From Vibrio aphrogenes (GTDB taxonomy: Bacteria > Pseudomonadota > Gammaproteobacteria > Enterobacterales > Vibrionaceae), in the NCBI RefSeq assembly GCF_002157735.2, contig NZ_AP018690.1, positions 1 to 64,000 on the forward strand: DNA of 64,000 nt. Reading direction: 5' to 3'. The notes beneath the pieces are model-generated. The model was not told where the DNA came from. It saw only the letters and a list, made by a program, of their open reading frames with translations, and ran no database searches. Shown here one piece after another: positions 26,564 through 35,592 of this stretch. Position 1 is the stretch's first letter, and each line of letters opens with the position of its first letter. A program made the position numbers and the translations under genes.

Positions 26564-26959
26564 TCAACCTTGAGATATATCAGGATGATACAAAGGCTGA
26601 ACCACATTGCCTGCAGGATCAAGGCAATGAAAACTTCGAGCACCATCGCTGTGATCATGAGGAGTATCTAATAAAGGTACGCCTTTAGATTGTAAAAAAT
26701 CATACCATGCTTGTAAGTGCTGCTTGCTATCTACAATAAAGCCCAAATGATCAAGGTTATGTTTACCTGAGCTTTGTGCTTGCTGGGCGCGAGATAAAGA
26801 TAAGTTATCGTTACCACAAGTTAAATACACCAAATTATCGTTAGCGCGACGCGCAATCTTCATTCCTAATATCTCATGGTAAAACTGAACACATTCTTCA
26901 AATGGGGTCACGCTTAATGCTAAGTGTCTTAAGCCATCCAATGGTTTAGGTCGATTCAT
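26564..26959 (-). CDS. VOC (glyoxalase I-like) family protein
   Basis: A 131-residue vicinal-oxygen-chelate protein. Two beta-alpha-beta-beta-beta units can be seen. Metal-site candidates are His in LRHLALSV, His in HNLDHLGFIV and a terminal acidic or backbone ligand in DPAGNVVQPLYHP. VOC enzymes include dioxygenases, lyases and fosfomycin-type thiol transferases; the substrate is not evident. ATG 26959 has AGGAGG directly upstream, so the longer frame to 27094 was rejected. It is divergent from a monooxygenase gene across a 73-bp space. Confidence 0.87.
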   Translation of the reverse strand: MNRPKPLDGLRHLALSVTPFEECVQFYHEILGMKIARRANDNLVYLTCGNDNLSLSRAQQAQSSGKHNLDHLGFIVDSKQHLQAWYDFLQSKGVPLLDTPHDHSDGARSFHCLDPAGNVVQPLYHPDISQG

Positions 26960-26989
26960 ATTTCCTCCTAACGTGATTTTGTATTTATT

Positions 26990-27001
26990 ATTGTATACAA
27001 T
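26990..27001. promoter_or_regulatory. ATTGTATACAAT operator palindrome
   Basis: A perfect 12-bp palindrome in the short space between the divergent VOC and monooxygenase genes. The TGTATACA core resembles sites of GntR/FadR-type repressors. No such regulator is encoded nearby, so the protein that binds it would act in trans. Confidence 0.55.
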
Positions 27002-27032
27002 GAATTGTGTTTTGCGAGTAATAGGAGGAAAT

Positions 27033-27326
27033 ATGTTCTGTATTATGGTTAAAAATGAAGTGAAATTGGGGTGTCGTGAGCAGTATTTATCCATAATGAA
27101 AGAAAATGCACGCGCTTCGGTCCAACATGAACCGGGCTGTTATGTGTTTGATGTTTTAACTTCTCAACAGGATGATCATCATTTTTATTTGTATGAGATT
27201 TATGCCGATGAAGAAGCATTAGAGCAGCATAAGCAAACCCCACATTATTTAGCTAGTCGGACGGGACTCGCCGATATTGTCGAAGCCGTTTCGGTTATTC
27301 GTTGTGATGTGGTTGAACGAAATTAA
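27033..27326 (+). CDS. antibiotic biosynthesis monooxygenase (ABM, YgiN-like)
   Basis: A 97-residue dimeric alpha+beta barrel protein of the ABM family, which includes quinol monooxygenase YgiN and LsrG-like enzymes. Supporting features are NARASVQHEPGCYVFDV and FYLYEIYADEEALEQHKQTPHYL. ATG 27033 lies after AGGAGG, so the longer frame from 26973 was rejected. It is co-directional with ytoQ 22 bases downstream. The substrate is unknown. LsrG would sit in an lsr operon, which is absent. Confidence 0.87.
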   Translation: MFCIMVKNEVKLGCREQYLSIMKENARASVQHEPGCYVFDVLTSQQDDHHFYLYEIYADEEALEQHKQTPHYLASRTGLADIVEAVSVIRCDVVERN

Positions 27327-27348
27327 GCATTGAGATAAGGAGGATCGT

Positions 27349-27786
27349 ATGTGCGTTAAGGTGTATTTATCGGGTGAAATTCATACCGATTGGCGAGAGA
27401 GAATTATTCAAGGCTGTGAGCAAAAAGGGTTACAGATTCAATTTACCTCTGCGGTAACGGACCATGAAAGTAGTGATGCGGCAGGCGATGGCTTAGGTTT
27501 TGAAGAGGCTGGATTTTGGCGCGATCACAAATCAGCCAAAGTGAATGCGATTCGTATCCAAAATGCAATTAAACAGTGTGATCTGGCTATTATTCGCTTT
27601 GGCGATCAATACAAACAATGGAATGCTGCGTTTGATGCTGGGTATTGTGCGGCCTTAGATAAACCTTATATTACCCTACATAGTGAAGATATTATTCACC
27701 CTTTAAAAGAGGTGGACGCCAGTGCTCAAGCTTGGGCGACCAGCACAGATCAAGTGATCGATATTTTGTGTTATTTGGTGAAGTAG
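27349..27786 (+). CDS. ytoQ: YtoQ-family protein
   Basis: A 145-residue protein of the YtoQ family, related to nucleoside 2-deoxyribosyltransferase-like folds. It begins with VYLSGEIHTDWRERI and carries FTSAVTDHESSDAAGDG, KVNAIRIQNAIKQCDLAIIRFGDQYKQWNAAFDAGYCAALDKP and the C-terminal ATSTDQVIDIL. AAGGAGG precedes the start. No role has been settled for the family to my knowledge. It follows the monooxygenase closely, so the two are probably one unit. Confidence 0.85.
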   Translation: MCVKVYLSGEIHTDWRERIIQGCEQKGLQIQFTSAVTDHESSDAAGDGLGFEEAGFWRDHKSAKVNAIRIQNAIKQCDLAIIRFGDQYKQWNAAFDAGYCAALDKPYITLHSEDIIHPLKEVDASAQAWATSTDQVIDILCYLVK

Positions 27787-27894
27787 CAATAGCTTGGGAG
27801 TAGTGGAGTTTAGGAGCGGCAGAGTTTGGTAGAAGTAATAGCTTGATATTAGCATCATTTATTTTTTGCCAAAGACTCTAATGAGAACCAAAGA

Positions 27895-27920
27895 TAAAAA
27901 GTGGCAGAATGTCTGCCACT
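27895..27920 (-). terminator. intrinsic terminator (leftward)
   Basis: Arms AGTGGCAGA (27900-27908) and TCTGCCACT (27912-27920) with a 3-base loop. The A run to the left gives a U run on the minus strand. It ends the 82-codon gene at 27940. Confidence 0.78.
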
Positions 27921-27939
27921 GAGTCTTTGATATCACTCA

Positions 27940-28188
27940 TTAATGAGGCTTTTTAGGGCCTTTTCTTACGAGATCTTTACCATTATCAAACACTTCTTGC
28001 GTGACCCAACGTCCAAGTAACAATTGATGCTGATCATCCAAGACTGCGATGAACGGGCGACCATTACTATTGTTGGTGGCCAGCGCGACTCCTGCTACCC
28101 CTTTTAAACCTAAGCCGCCATTTTCTACTAGAAGTAAAAAGGCTTCGAGTTCTTCTAAAGTTTCAACTACGTCGTTGTCATTAATCAT
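27940..28188 (-). CDS. small conserved-looking protein, unknown function
   Basis: An 82-residue protein with an acidic helix at the start (NDNDVVETLEELEAFLLLVENGG), a central beta-like part (GRPFIAVLDDQHQLLLGRWVTQEVF) and a basic tail (RKGPKKPH). No cysteine, signal peptide or membrane segment is seen. A dedicated terminator follows and the reading frame is clean, which supports a real gene. The family was not recognised. Confidence 0.6.
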   Translation of the reverse strand: MINDNDVVETLEELEAFLLLVENGGLGLKGVAGVALATNNSNGRPFIAVLDDQHQLLLGRWVTQEVFDNGKDLVRKGPKKPH

Positions 28189-28354
28189 GTATAGATTCCA
28201 TTAAAGCGTGTGTGTCATCTGAGCGATGCATTATATCGGTCGTACTCATTATACCTATGATACCCATTATGCGATCATCTCATTAGAGTGATTGGTATAG
28301 CAAGGAAGGATGGGCCGCTCAGGTTGAATAGTATAACCGCAAAGCATAAGGATA

Positions 28355-28388
28355 AAAAATGCCAACCGAATGTTATCCGGTTGGCATT
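28355..28388 (-). terminator. intrinsic terminator of irgA
   Basis: Arms AATGCCAACCG (28359-28369) and CGGTTGGCATT (28378-28388) around an 8-base loop. The A6 run to the left gives a U run in the leftward transcript. Confidence 0.82.
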
Positions 28389-28433
28389 AAGGGGGGATTT
28401 CTCACGATGTACGTGAAAGGAAAGGCTTAGGGG

Positions 28434-30362
28434 TTAGAAACCGACGTTCATGCCTACCCAATAGCGACGACCATCCTCAACATAGCCATACTCATCATAA
28501 GTAACGTCTTTATCAAGTAAGTTATAAATCGCGGCATTCACCGAAACATTGCTGGTTAATTGATAGCTCACACCCATATCCCAGAAGGTGTAAGACGGTG
28601 CTTCGATGCTGCTAGAAGATGGGCCAGTAATAGGTTCCATTTCTTCACCATGATAAGTCACTTGTGTCCAAGCTTCTAAATCTGCCAATACCTGCCAAGA
28701 AAGATCGGAGCTAAATAAGTGTTTAGGTAACTGAACTAAAGGTTGGCCCTTATAATCGCCGGACTTTTGCTCTGAATGAGTAAAGGTGTAGCTATTGTTC
28801 CAATACAGTGTATCCAGCAGTGGTGTTGATAAGGTTAATTCCACCCCACGAGTAACCGCTTTATCTATGTTAATTTTTTGAGTGGATTCATTCCCCCAAT
28901 CATTAACTGGACCACAGGTTGAACAGCTTACACGAGAGATCTTATCTTTAAAGTCGTTATTAAAGAGTGTGATACTTGATGATAAGCCATGATCGCTTTG
29001 ATAGTTTAAGCTGACCTCGGTATTAACAGAAGTTTCTGGGGTCAGATCTTCGTTACCGTAGATATTACCGCCACGGCTAACTTGTGCCCAATCTGGAGAT
29101 ATTTCACGTAAGCTTGGCGCACGGTAACCTGTTGATACCCCACCTTTTAATACCCAGCTTGGTGTCATACTCCACACACCATAAACACGTGGGCTAATGT
29201 GAGTACCGTAGTTGTCATCATTATCTAAACGAGCGCCTACCGTTAAACTGAATGAATCAACGATCGCCCATTCATCTTCTAGGAAAATGGCATAGCGATT
29301 GTTATCGAGTTTAGTGAGATCAGAAGCTTTATTAGAGGTGTAATCTTTTAATTTTTCATATTGATATTCAAAACCCGTTGTCAAAGTGTGTGACGCAATA
29401 GGAGTGACAAGGTGAGTGTTGAAAATCGTATTCACACTTTCCATTTCGCGAGTACGGTTAGTTGAATCTTCGTACTGTAAGTAAGTGTTTGAGCGTCCAA
29501 CACGACCCCAATCACCAGTGTGACTTACGTTGTAATAGTGGCGCTCATATTCATCTAATTCTGTTTCAGAACCTGGCTCTAAAGTATAACCCGCGTTGCC
29601 TTCACGATTTTGTTCAGAAATACCCGCACCAAACTCAAATTGATGATTATCAGTAGCGGCATATCTTAATTTAGTATTGATTGAATTCAATGATTTATCT
29701 TCATAACCATCTATAATTTTATCTTCATCACGGACAGTCGTTTGACCATCTACTTGTAGAGATAGTTTATCCGTTAAAGGACCCGTTAGATAAAAGTTAG
29801 CACTGCGCTCGTCACCAGAATCACGGTTTTCTTGAATGGTGGTGCTAAGTTGTACGTTACCATGCCATTGTTGAGCATCTTTACGCGTAATGACGTTAAT
29901 AACACCGCCGATAGCATCAGAACCATACAGTGTAGACATTGGACCACGGATAACTTCGATACGTTCAATGGCTTCGATTGGTGGTAACCAACCTTGTTCG
30001 ATACCAGCGCCATCGCTGTTTGGACGAGTTTGGCGTGATGACTGACGTTTGCCATCGACCAAAATAAGAGTATAGGCCGAACCCATGCCACGAATACTAA
30101 TATCAGTGGTATCACCACCACCGGTAATTGTCACACCAGGAACGGTTCTCAAGGCATCCGTGACATCACGGTAATATTTATTTTCCAGCTCATCGCGCGT
30201 AATAACACTGATACTTGCTGGAGCTTTAATTTCTGATTGTTCGAAACCAGAAGCGGTTACTACCATGGTTTCTGTTGAATCTGGTGAAGGAGCAGCATAA
30301 GCACTCGTAGCCAATAAAATAGAACCCGCCAAAGTAGAGAGCGGCAAACGATAACTAGACAT
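28434..30362 (-). CDS. irgA: TonB-dependent enterobactin-type receptor IrgA
   Basis: A 642-residue outer-membrane receptor. It has a signal peptide (1-23), a TonB box ETMVVTASG (31-39), a plug domain (SIRGMGSAYTLILVDGKRQ, RIEVIRGPMSTLYGSDAIGGVINVIT) and a 22-strand barrel ending in Phe (YWVGMNVGF). The plug and much of the barrel follow V. cholerae IrgA closely (for example RQTRPNSDG and GWLPPIEAIERIEV). IrgA imports ferric enterobactin and related catechols. A Fur-box-like site lies just upstream and the irgB activator is divergent, the same arrangement as in V. cholerae. The vctPDGC importer next door would carry the iron complex across the inner membrane. Confidence 0.93.
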   Translation of the reverse strand: MSSYRLPLSTLAGSILLATSAYAAPSPDSTETMVVTASGFEQSEIKAPASISVITRDELENKYYRDVTDALRTVPGVTITGGGDTTDISIRGMGSAYTLILVDGKRQSSRQTRPNSDGAGIEQGWLPPIEAIERIEVIRGPMSTLYGSDAIGGVINVITRKDAQQWHGNVQLSTTIQENRDSGDERSANFYLTGPLTDKLSLQVDGQTTVRDEDKIIDGYEDKSLNSINTKLRYAATDNHQFEFGAGISEQNREGNAGYTLEPGSETELDEYERHYYNVSHTGDWGRVGRSNTYLQYEDSTNRTREMESVNTIFNTHLVTPIASHTLTTGFEYQYEKLKDYTSNKASDLTKLDNNRYAIFLEDEWAIVDSFSLTVGARLDNDDNYGTHISPRVYGVWSMTPSWVLKGGVSTGYRAPSLREISPDWAQVSRGGNIYGNEDLTPETSVNTEVSLNYQSDHGLSSSITLFNNDFKDKISRVSCSTCGPVNDWGNESTQKINIDKAVTRGVELTLSTPLLDTLYWNNSYTFTHSEQKSGDYKGQPLVQLPKHLFSSDLSWQVLADLEAWTQVTYHGEEMEPITGPSSSSIEAPSYTFWDMGVSYQLTSNVSVNAAIYNLLDKDVTYDEYGYVEDGRRYWVGMNVGF

Positions 30363-30375
30363 TATTATTCCTTTA

Positions 30376-30396
30376 AATGATAATGATTATTAAATT
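30376..30396. promoter_or_regulatory. Fur box between irgA and irgB
   Basis: The sequence around GATAATGAT (30379-30387) followed by TATTA matches much of the 19-bp Fur consensus. It lies 14 bases from the irgA start, so iron-replete Fur should shut off irgA. Confidence 0.75.
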
Positions 30397-30474
30397 CATT
30401 GGCGATTATTGCGATATTCGCTGCTATTGAATAGATCAATGAGTGGAACTGACTGTTCCAAAAATGGGATTGAA

Positions 30475-31455
30475 ATGAAAACAGAGTTGCAAGGCATTCG
30501 AGCGTTCGCTGCATTAAGTCGTTACCACAGTGTGACTGCGGCAGCAAAGGCGTTAAATCAACCAAAATCAACCATCAGTCGACGTTTGGCACAGTTAGAG
30601 TCTGAATTAGGGCAAGCCTTGTTTATTAAGCAGGGAACGCGATTATTTTTGACTCGTGCAGGGGAAGTGTTTGCTGAATATTGTGAGCGTTTATTAATGG
30701 TAGCGGAAGAGTCGCAAAATGCTCTGCAATCATTAAAGCAAAGTGTCAGTGGTGAAATTACCATTTTGGCACCACAAGGATTAGTTCGAGGTTGGTTAAG
30801 AAAAGAATTGCATCGCTTTTTAGATGAGCATTCACAAGTCAATATTCGATTTTTTAGTGAATACCGTGATGAATATTTACATCAAGAACCGGATATTGTG
30901 ATTTCAATCGGTGAGCGCTCACTACCGGGGACATGGCGTAAAAAAACGTTCGGCTATTGGCAGTATGGGTTGTATGTGTCGCCGCAATACACGAAAGAGC
31001 ACGGGCGATTAACCCATCCTAATCAACTGAATTATCATCAATGGTTGCCTTTTGATCAGGAACTGGAAAATACGATTTGTTTATCCAATGGACAAGAGCA
31101 TTGTGTCGTGATCCCGCCAATCAGCCGCTTGAGTAGTGATAACCTAATGATGCAATTAGATTCGATTGCCTCCGGTTATGGGGTGGGTTTATTGCCAATA
31201 TGGACAGCAAACAATTATTTGGCGGCGCACCCTGGCAATATTGAACCTTGTTTACCTGAATGGTACAGCGCAGCTAAACCGATAGTGTGTTATTTTGCGG
31301 CAGGCGTGTTGCCATTAAGAGTACAAACCTTGATTAAAACACTTAATGAGAACACGCCAAAAGAATGGTTAGAGCCAAGAAGCTTAGGCTATTATGAGAA
31401 ATACAAACACATACGTTTGCCATCTACTTCGATGACGTTGAAGGGCGTTTCATAG
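30475..31455 (+). CDS. irgB: LysR-family activator IrgB
   Basis: A 326-residue LysR regulator. The HTH region TAAAKALNQPKSTISRRLAQLESELGQALF matches V. cholerae IrgB (PKSTLSRRLAQLEEDLGQ). IrgB activates the divergent irgA when iron is low. ATG 30475 was chosen because it starts MKTELQGIRAF, the family N-terminus; the frame opens earlier at 30409. The C-terminus continues about 30 residues past the DEW/KEWL position where V. cholerae IrgB stops. It overlaps the 3' end of the opposing vctC by 64 bases, which suggests loss of the original stop. Confidence 0.88.
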   Translation: MKTELQGIRAFAALSRYHSVTAAAKALNQPKSTISRRLAQLESELGQALFIKQGTRLFLTRAGEVFAEYCERLLMVAEESQNALQSLKQSVSGEITILAPQGLVRGWLRKELHRFLDEHSQVNIRFFSEYRDEYLHQEPDIVISIGERSLPGTWRKKTFGYWQYGLYVSPQYTKEHGRLTHPNQLNYHQWLPFDQELENTICLSNGQEHCVVIPPISRLSSDNLMMQLDSIASGYGVGLLPIWTANNYLAAHPGNIEPCLPEWYSAAKPIVCYFAAGVLPLRVQTLIKTLNENTPKEWLEPRSLGYYEKYKHIRLPSTSMTLKGVS

Positions 31456-32150
31456 ATATCAGATAATACCTGAGCATCAATGACTTTATCCGTTGGACCT
31501 TTCGCAATAATTTGCCCTTTCTTTAACGCAATAATGGTATCGGCATAGCACGATGCAAAATTGATGTCATGGATGACAATCACAACCGCTTTATTGAGCT
31601 CATGCGCTAAACGGCGAATGGTATTCATAATTTGCAGTGAGTGTTTGATATCCAAATTATTTAATGGCTCATCGAGAAAAACATAATCCGTATCTTGCGC
31701 CATTACCATCGCGATAAAAGCCAGTTGTCGTTGCCCACCACTTAATTCATCCAAATATTGGTATTGAATTTTTCCTAAATCTAAATACTCAATAGCGGTA
31801 TCAATCACTTGATTATCTTCGGCTTTTAAATTGCCTTGGCAATACGGGAAGCGTCCAAAGGAAATTAATTCTCGGACAGTGAAGCGAAGCGACACCGTAT
31901 TGGCTTGGCGTAAGACCGACAAACGTTTGGCAAGCGCTTTAGTATCCCACTCAACCAGTTCTTTGCCATCAATCCATACTTCACCTTGGTCCCGTTTTAA
32001 TAGGCGTCCTGCCATCGATAGTAAGGTACTTTTACCGGCTCCATTTGGACCAATAATGGCCGTAACTTTGCCTTTTTCAAATTCGGCGCTGGCGTTTTGC
32101 ACAACAGGGTGTTCACCAAAATATTTAGAAAGTTGTTTGAGTTCAATCAT
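31392..32150 (-). CDS. vctC: ferric catechol siderophore ABC ATPase VctC
   Basis: A 252-residue FepC-class ATPase. Walker A GPNGAGKST is at 34-42, the signature LSGGQRQ near 137, Walker B DYVFLDEP near 158, and the switch His in VIHDINFA. With VctD and VctG it powers uptake of VctP-delivered ferric catechols (vibriobactin, enterobactin). It is the last gene of vctPDGC and overlaps irgB by 64 bases on the opposite strand. Confidence 0.9.
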   Translation of the reverse strand: MIELKQLSKYFGEHPVVQNASAEFEKGKVTAIIGPNGAGKSTLLSMAGRLLKRDQGEVWIDGKELVEWDTKALAKRLSVLRQANTVSLRFTVRELISFGRFPYCQGNLKAEDNQVIDTAIEYLDLGKIQYQYLDELSGGQRQLAFIAMVMAQDTDYVFLDEPLNNLDIKHSLQIMNTIRRLAHELNKAVVIVIHDINFASCYADTIIALKKGQIIAKGPTDKVIDAQVLSDIYETPFNVIEVDGKRMCLYFS

Positions 32151-32155
32151 AGCTA

Positions 32156-33121
32156 TTACACCACTTTGTTGCGTAGTAATAAGAATAAGAAGTACAAGCC
32201 ACCAACAAAGTTGATGATCACACTGAGGGTGGTTTCAAATCCAAAGGCTTTTTCGATAATCCACTGGCCTACGAGTAACGTGGCGACTGACATCAAGCCA
32301 CATGCCGTAAGTAAGTACTTATGTTGATACGTTCTGAGCCACTCTCGAGTGAGGTTGGTGATCAGTAAACCAAAAAACATAATCGGTCCGATTAAAGCGG
32401 TTGAGATGGCAATCAAAATAGCGGACAGCAAAAGAATGGTGCGAGTTGTTCTTTTGATATCGACCCCAAGGCTAATGGCGTTGTCTTGATCGAGTAAATA
32501 CACATCCAAGGTTTGGTGTAATTTAAATAGCCATACCGACACCAGCACTAACGCCGGCAAAGTCCAATAAACCAGCTCAACATGAATATTATTAAAACTG
32601 GCAAACATATTAGACTGGACGCTCGCAAATTCATCGGGGTCCATCAACATGGTTAAGAACGATGAACCACTTTGGAACAGCTGACCGAAAATCACCCCGA
32701 GCAGTAATAGTGAAATGATATTACTGGCGGAATAGCGAAAATACAGCAAGAACAGAACCAATGAAAACGCCATCATGAGGACGACAGAGATCGCGAAGTT
32801 AAAGACCGCATTGGTCATCATGACGCTTAACCCACCAAAGGTAGCGACTACCAAGACCTGAATTAACATGTACAACGAATCAAACCCCATGATGCTGGGG
32901 GTTAAAATGCGGTTATTTGTAATCGTTTGAAAGCAAAAAGAAGACAGGCCGATCGCAAAACCGGCAATTACCATCGATAACACTTTCGGAATACGGCGCG
33001 ATAAAAAGTATTCATAGTTATTGGCATTGAGACCATAACCAATAAATAACGCAGCCATGACGAGACTGATGGCCAATAAAGCCCAAATTTTGTATTTATC
33101 AGCCGGTATATTACTGCTCAT
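32156..33121 (-). CDS. vctG: siderophore ABC permease VctG
   Basis: A 321-residue FecCD-family permease with about nine hydrophobic segments. FecCD traits are FLSRRIPKVLSMVIAGFAIGLSSFCFQTITNNRILTPSIMG and GPIMFFGLLITNLTRE. It overlaps vctD by 11 bases, suggesting translational coupling, and vctC starts five bases after its stop. Confidence 0.9.
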   Translation of the reverse strand: MSSNIPADKYKIWALLAISLVMAALFIGYGLNANNYEYFLSRRIPKVLSMVIAGFAIGLSSFCFQTITNNRILTPSIMGFDSLYMLIQVLVVATFGGLSVMMTNAVFNFAISVVLMMAFSLVLFLLYFRYSASNIISLLLLGVIFGQLFQSGSSFLTMLMDPDEFASVQSNMFASFNNIHVELVYWTLPALVLVSVWLFKLHQTLDVYLLDQDNAISLGVDIKRTTRTILLLSAILIAISTALIGPIMFFGLLITNLTREWLRTYQHKYLLTACGLMSVATLLVGQWIIEKAFGFETTLSVIINFVGGLYFLFLLLRNKVV

Positions 33122-34049
33122 TTTTCATACCTTTTAATACCAATAAAATGAAGACGCTACCGCCTAATAAACTGATGACCATAGAAATTGGAATTTCATA
33201 AGGGAAAATAATGACTCGGCCAACCACATCACACGCTAAAACAAAAATGGCACCTAAAACAGCAGTACGAGGGATGTTTTTGCGTAAATTATCACCATAA
33301 AAACGGTTTACTAAGTTCGGTACAATCAAGCCTAAAAAGGGGAGTTGGCCGACAATCATTACCACCGTTGCAGACATAATGGATACCAGCGCTACACCAA
33401 TCGTCATCACTTGTTGATAATTTAGTCCTAAGTTAATTGCAAAATCTTTCCCCATGCCGACCGCTGAGATTCGTGTGGCATACAGATAACTAAAAATGGC
33501 AACGGGTAGAGCGATATAAAGCAGTTCGAAATTACCGGCTAAAATGGTGGCAAAGTTGGCGACGGCCCAGCTCGATAAGTTTTGCAAAGCATCGTATTTA
33601 TAGGCAATAAAAGTGGCGACAGAAGAAATAATGTTGCCAAAAATAATACCGATTAAAGGAACAAAAACCGCATTCTTAAATTGGATACGTTGAATCAACT
33701 GAACAAAGAAGAGAGTACCGGCCATGGCTGTTGCGAAGATTAACCACAGTTGATCACCATTACCAAAAATTACTAAGCTCAACACAAATCCGAGCATAGC
33801 GCATTCAATCGTGCCGGATGTGGAAGGCGCTGCAAATCGGTTTTGGCTGATTTGTTGCATGATAAGTCCAGCAATACTCAACCCGCCACCGGCTAATAAA
33901 ATAGCCAATAAGCGGGGAACACGACTGGAAAGGAATAATTGCCATGCACTGGCATCACCAACGAAAAGGTGGGCAACCGTTACGTTACCCACCCCAACAA
34001 ACAGTGATGCAATACTCAGGCAGACTAAAATAGACAACAATTTAGTCAC
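33111..34049 (-). CDS. vctD: siderophore ABC permease VctD
   Basis: A 312-residue FecCD-family permease, partner of VctG. It has SSRVPRLLAILLAGGGLSIAGLIMQQISQNRFAAPSTSGT near residue 40 and GQLPFLGLIVPNLVNRFYGDNLR in the C-terminal half, the loops that meet the ATPase. It lies between vctP and vctG in one leftward operon. Confidence 0.9.
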   Translation of the reverse strand: MTKLLSILVCLSIASLFVGVGNVTVAHLFVGDASAWQLFLSSRVPRLLAILLAGGGLSIAGLIMQQISQNRFAAPSTSGTIECAMLGFVLSLVIFGNGDQLWLIFATAMAGTLFFVQLIQRIQFKNAVFVPLIGIIFGNIISSVATFIAYKYDALQNLSSWAVANFATILAGNFELLYIALPVAIFSYLYATRISAVGMGKDFAINLGLNYQQVMTIGVALVSIMSATVVMIVGQLPFLGLIVPNLVNRFYGDNLRKNIPRTAVLGAIFVLACDVVGRVIIFPYEIPISMVISLLGGSVFILLVLKGMKNEQ

Positions 34050-34068
34050 AATAACCTCAGTTTTTTAA

Positions 34069-35016
34069 TTAGTTATTTTTAGTTAGAGATTCTATATCGC
34101 TGACCATAGTTTCTGTTGCAGTGATACCCGCGCTGGCGACATACCAAGCTGGAATATCAAGATAGATCATACGGTTATTTTTGTAAGCATCGGTCGAGCG
34201 GACTAATTCATTATCAAAATCTTGGCGAGTAGTGCTTTTGCCTTTATTGACCAATTTATCACGATCTAAAATTAACAAGGTTGACGGGTTTTCTTGGCTA
34301 ACTAACTCATAAGACACTAATTGACCATGACCGCCAGTTCGATCTGATTTTTTATCTTTAATTTCTAGGCTTGGTTTGAATCCAAAGTCTTGATATAGGA
34401 TAGAAAATCTTGAACCTTCACCAAAAGAAGCAATGTTACCACCTGAACTCATCAGCATTAATGCGTCCATATTATGCTGTTGGTTATAAGTTTTAATTGC
34501 TGCAAAGCGTTGATTCAAGGCTTCAATTTTTTGTTTGACGATATCTTGTTTATCAAAAATTTCGCCTAAATCTTGCCAAAGTGCTTGAGTGCTTTTCCAG
34601 TAATCACTGCCATTTTCGACGGCAAAAACAAAGGTAGGGGCAATTTTAGACAGTTCTTTAAATTGTTTAGAACTGCGAGGGCCAACGATAATAAGATCCG
34701 GATTTTGAGTATAAATAGATTCAAAATCTGGCTCAAAAATAGTGCCTGCTGAAGCGTAATCTTGGCTGTTATATTTGGTTAAATAATTTGGGAAGGTACC
34801 ACCTTTAGAAACCGCAACTGGATTAACACCTAAAGCATCAACGGCATCCAATGTTCCCATACCGATCACCACGACACGCTGAGGAGAGGTTTCAACGGTG
34901 GTTGTGCCCATGATGTGATTCAGGGTAACAGTTTTTGCTTGTGCTGGTTGGATGGCCAGTACAGAGGCCGCGATAACGCTTGAAACGAGCAACGCCATTT
35001 TTTTAACAGACTTCAT
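34069..35016 (-). CDS. vctP: periplasmic siderophore-binding protein VctP
   Basis: A 315-residue FepB/CeuE-type binding protein with a signal peptide (1-27, ending AQA). The body has the two-lobe BtuF-like fold: VVVIGMGTLDAVDALGVNP, FEPDFESIYTQNPDLIIVGPRS, and a helical bridge near residue 170. It has no lipobox, so it is soluble. It is the first gene of vctPDGC and has a Fur-box-like site just upstream. V. cholerae keeps this operon on chromosome II, where it handles vibriobactin and enterobactin. Confidence 0.9.
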   Translation of the reverse strand: MKSVKKMALLVSSVIAASVLAIQPAQAKTVTLNHIMGTTTVETSPQRVVVIGMGTLDAVDALGVNPVAVSKGGTFPNYLTKYNSQDYASAGTIFEPDFESIYTQNPDLIIVGPRSSKQFKELSKIAPTFVFAVENGSDYWKSTQALWQDLGEIFDKQDIVKQKIEALNQRFAAIKTYNQQHNMDALMLMSSGGNIASFGEGSRFSILYQDFGFKPSLEIKDKKSDRTGGHGQLVSYELVSQENPSTLLILDRDKLVNKGKSTTRQDFDNELVRSTDAYKNNRMIYLDIPAWYVASAGITATETMVSDIESLTKNN

Positions 35017-35031
35017 TTTTTATCCTTGGAA

Positions 35032-35052
35032 TCGATAATTGTTATCATTGCG
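35032..35052. promoter_or_regulatory. Fur box upstream of vctP
   Basis: GATAATTGTTATCATTG (35034-35050) is a good inverted Fur-type repeat, 18 bases from the vctP start. It predicts iron repression of vctPDGC in step with irgA. Confidence 0.78.
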
Positions 35053-35127
35053 ATTACTATATCGAGCCAAATTAAGAAATCAATAGCTTAGCTGTAAAGA
35101 TAGTTAAATTTGCTGTGATCTAGCGCG

Positions 35128-35559
35128 TTAATTTAAATCTTGAACGACTTTATCCAATAAATGCATCAATTGTTGCGCCTCATCATCTGTCAAGTGAGGG
35201 ATTTGGCAGCGGATCTGTGCGGGGATATCGGCCGCTAAATCTTGTAATTGTTGACCGTGGGAGCGCAGTTTTACCAACCTTTTGCGCTTATCATGCTCAT
35301 CTTTGACGATGGCTAATAGTGCTTTATCCGTCATTTTTTTGAGGATCTGGGTCATGGCGCTGCCATCAATGGCGGTTTTGTCAACTAATTCAGCAATCGT
35401 AATTTCGTCCTTTTCCCATAACGCCATCATTACAACATATTGTGGGTAGGTTAAGTTAAGCGTGGCAAGAGACTCTCGATAGCGGCGTGTAATGCTGTTT
35501 GCCGCCATGTACAGACGATGACAAATTTGGTTATCGAGGTGCAATTGTGAATGTTTCAT
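35128..35559 (-). CDS. ohrR: organic-peroxide sensing MarR repressor OhrR
   Basis: A 143-residue MarR-family repressor. The N-terminal LDNQICHRLYMAANSITRRY carries Cys13, which aligns with the peroxidatic Cys15 of B. subtilis OhrR. LTYPQYVVMMALWEKDEITIAEL and DKRKRLVKL give the winged helix. Oxidation of the Cys releases the ohr promoter. ATG 35559 was preferred over 35571 because GGAA lies upstream. It is divergent from ohr. Confidence 0.88.
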   Translation of the reverse strand: MKHSQLHLDNQICHRLYMAANSITRRYRESLATLNLTYPQYVVMMALWEKDEITIAELVDKTAIDGSAMTQILKKMTDKALLAIVKDEHDKRKRLVKLRSHGQQLQDLAADIPAQIRCQIPHLTDDEAQQLMHLLDKVVQDLN

Positions 35560-35592
35560 AAGGTATTCCATTAGTTGTATACGACCATTTTA

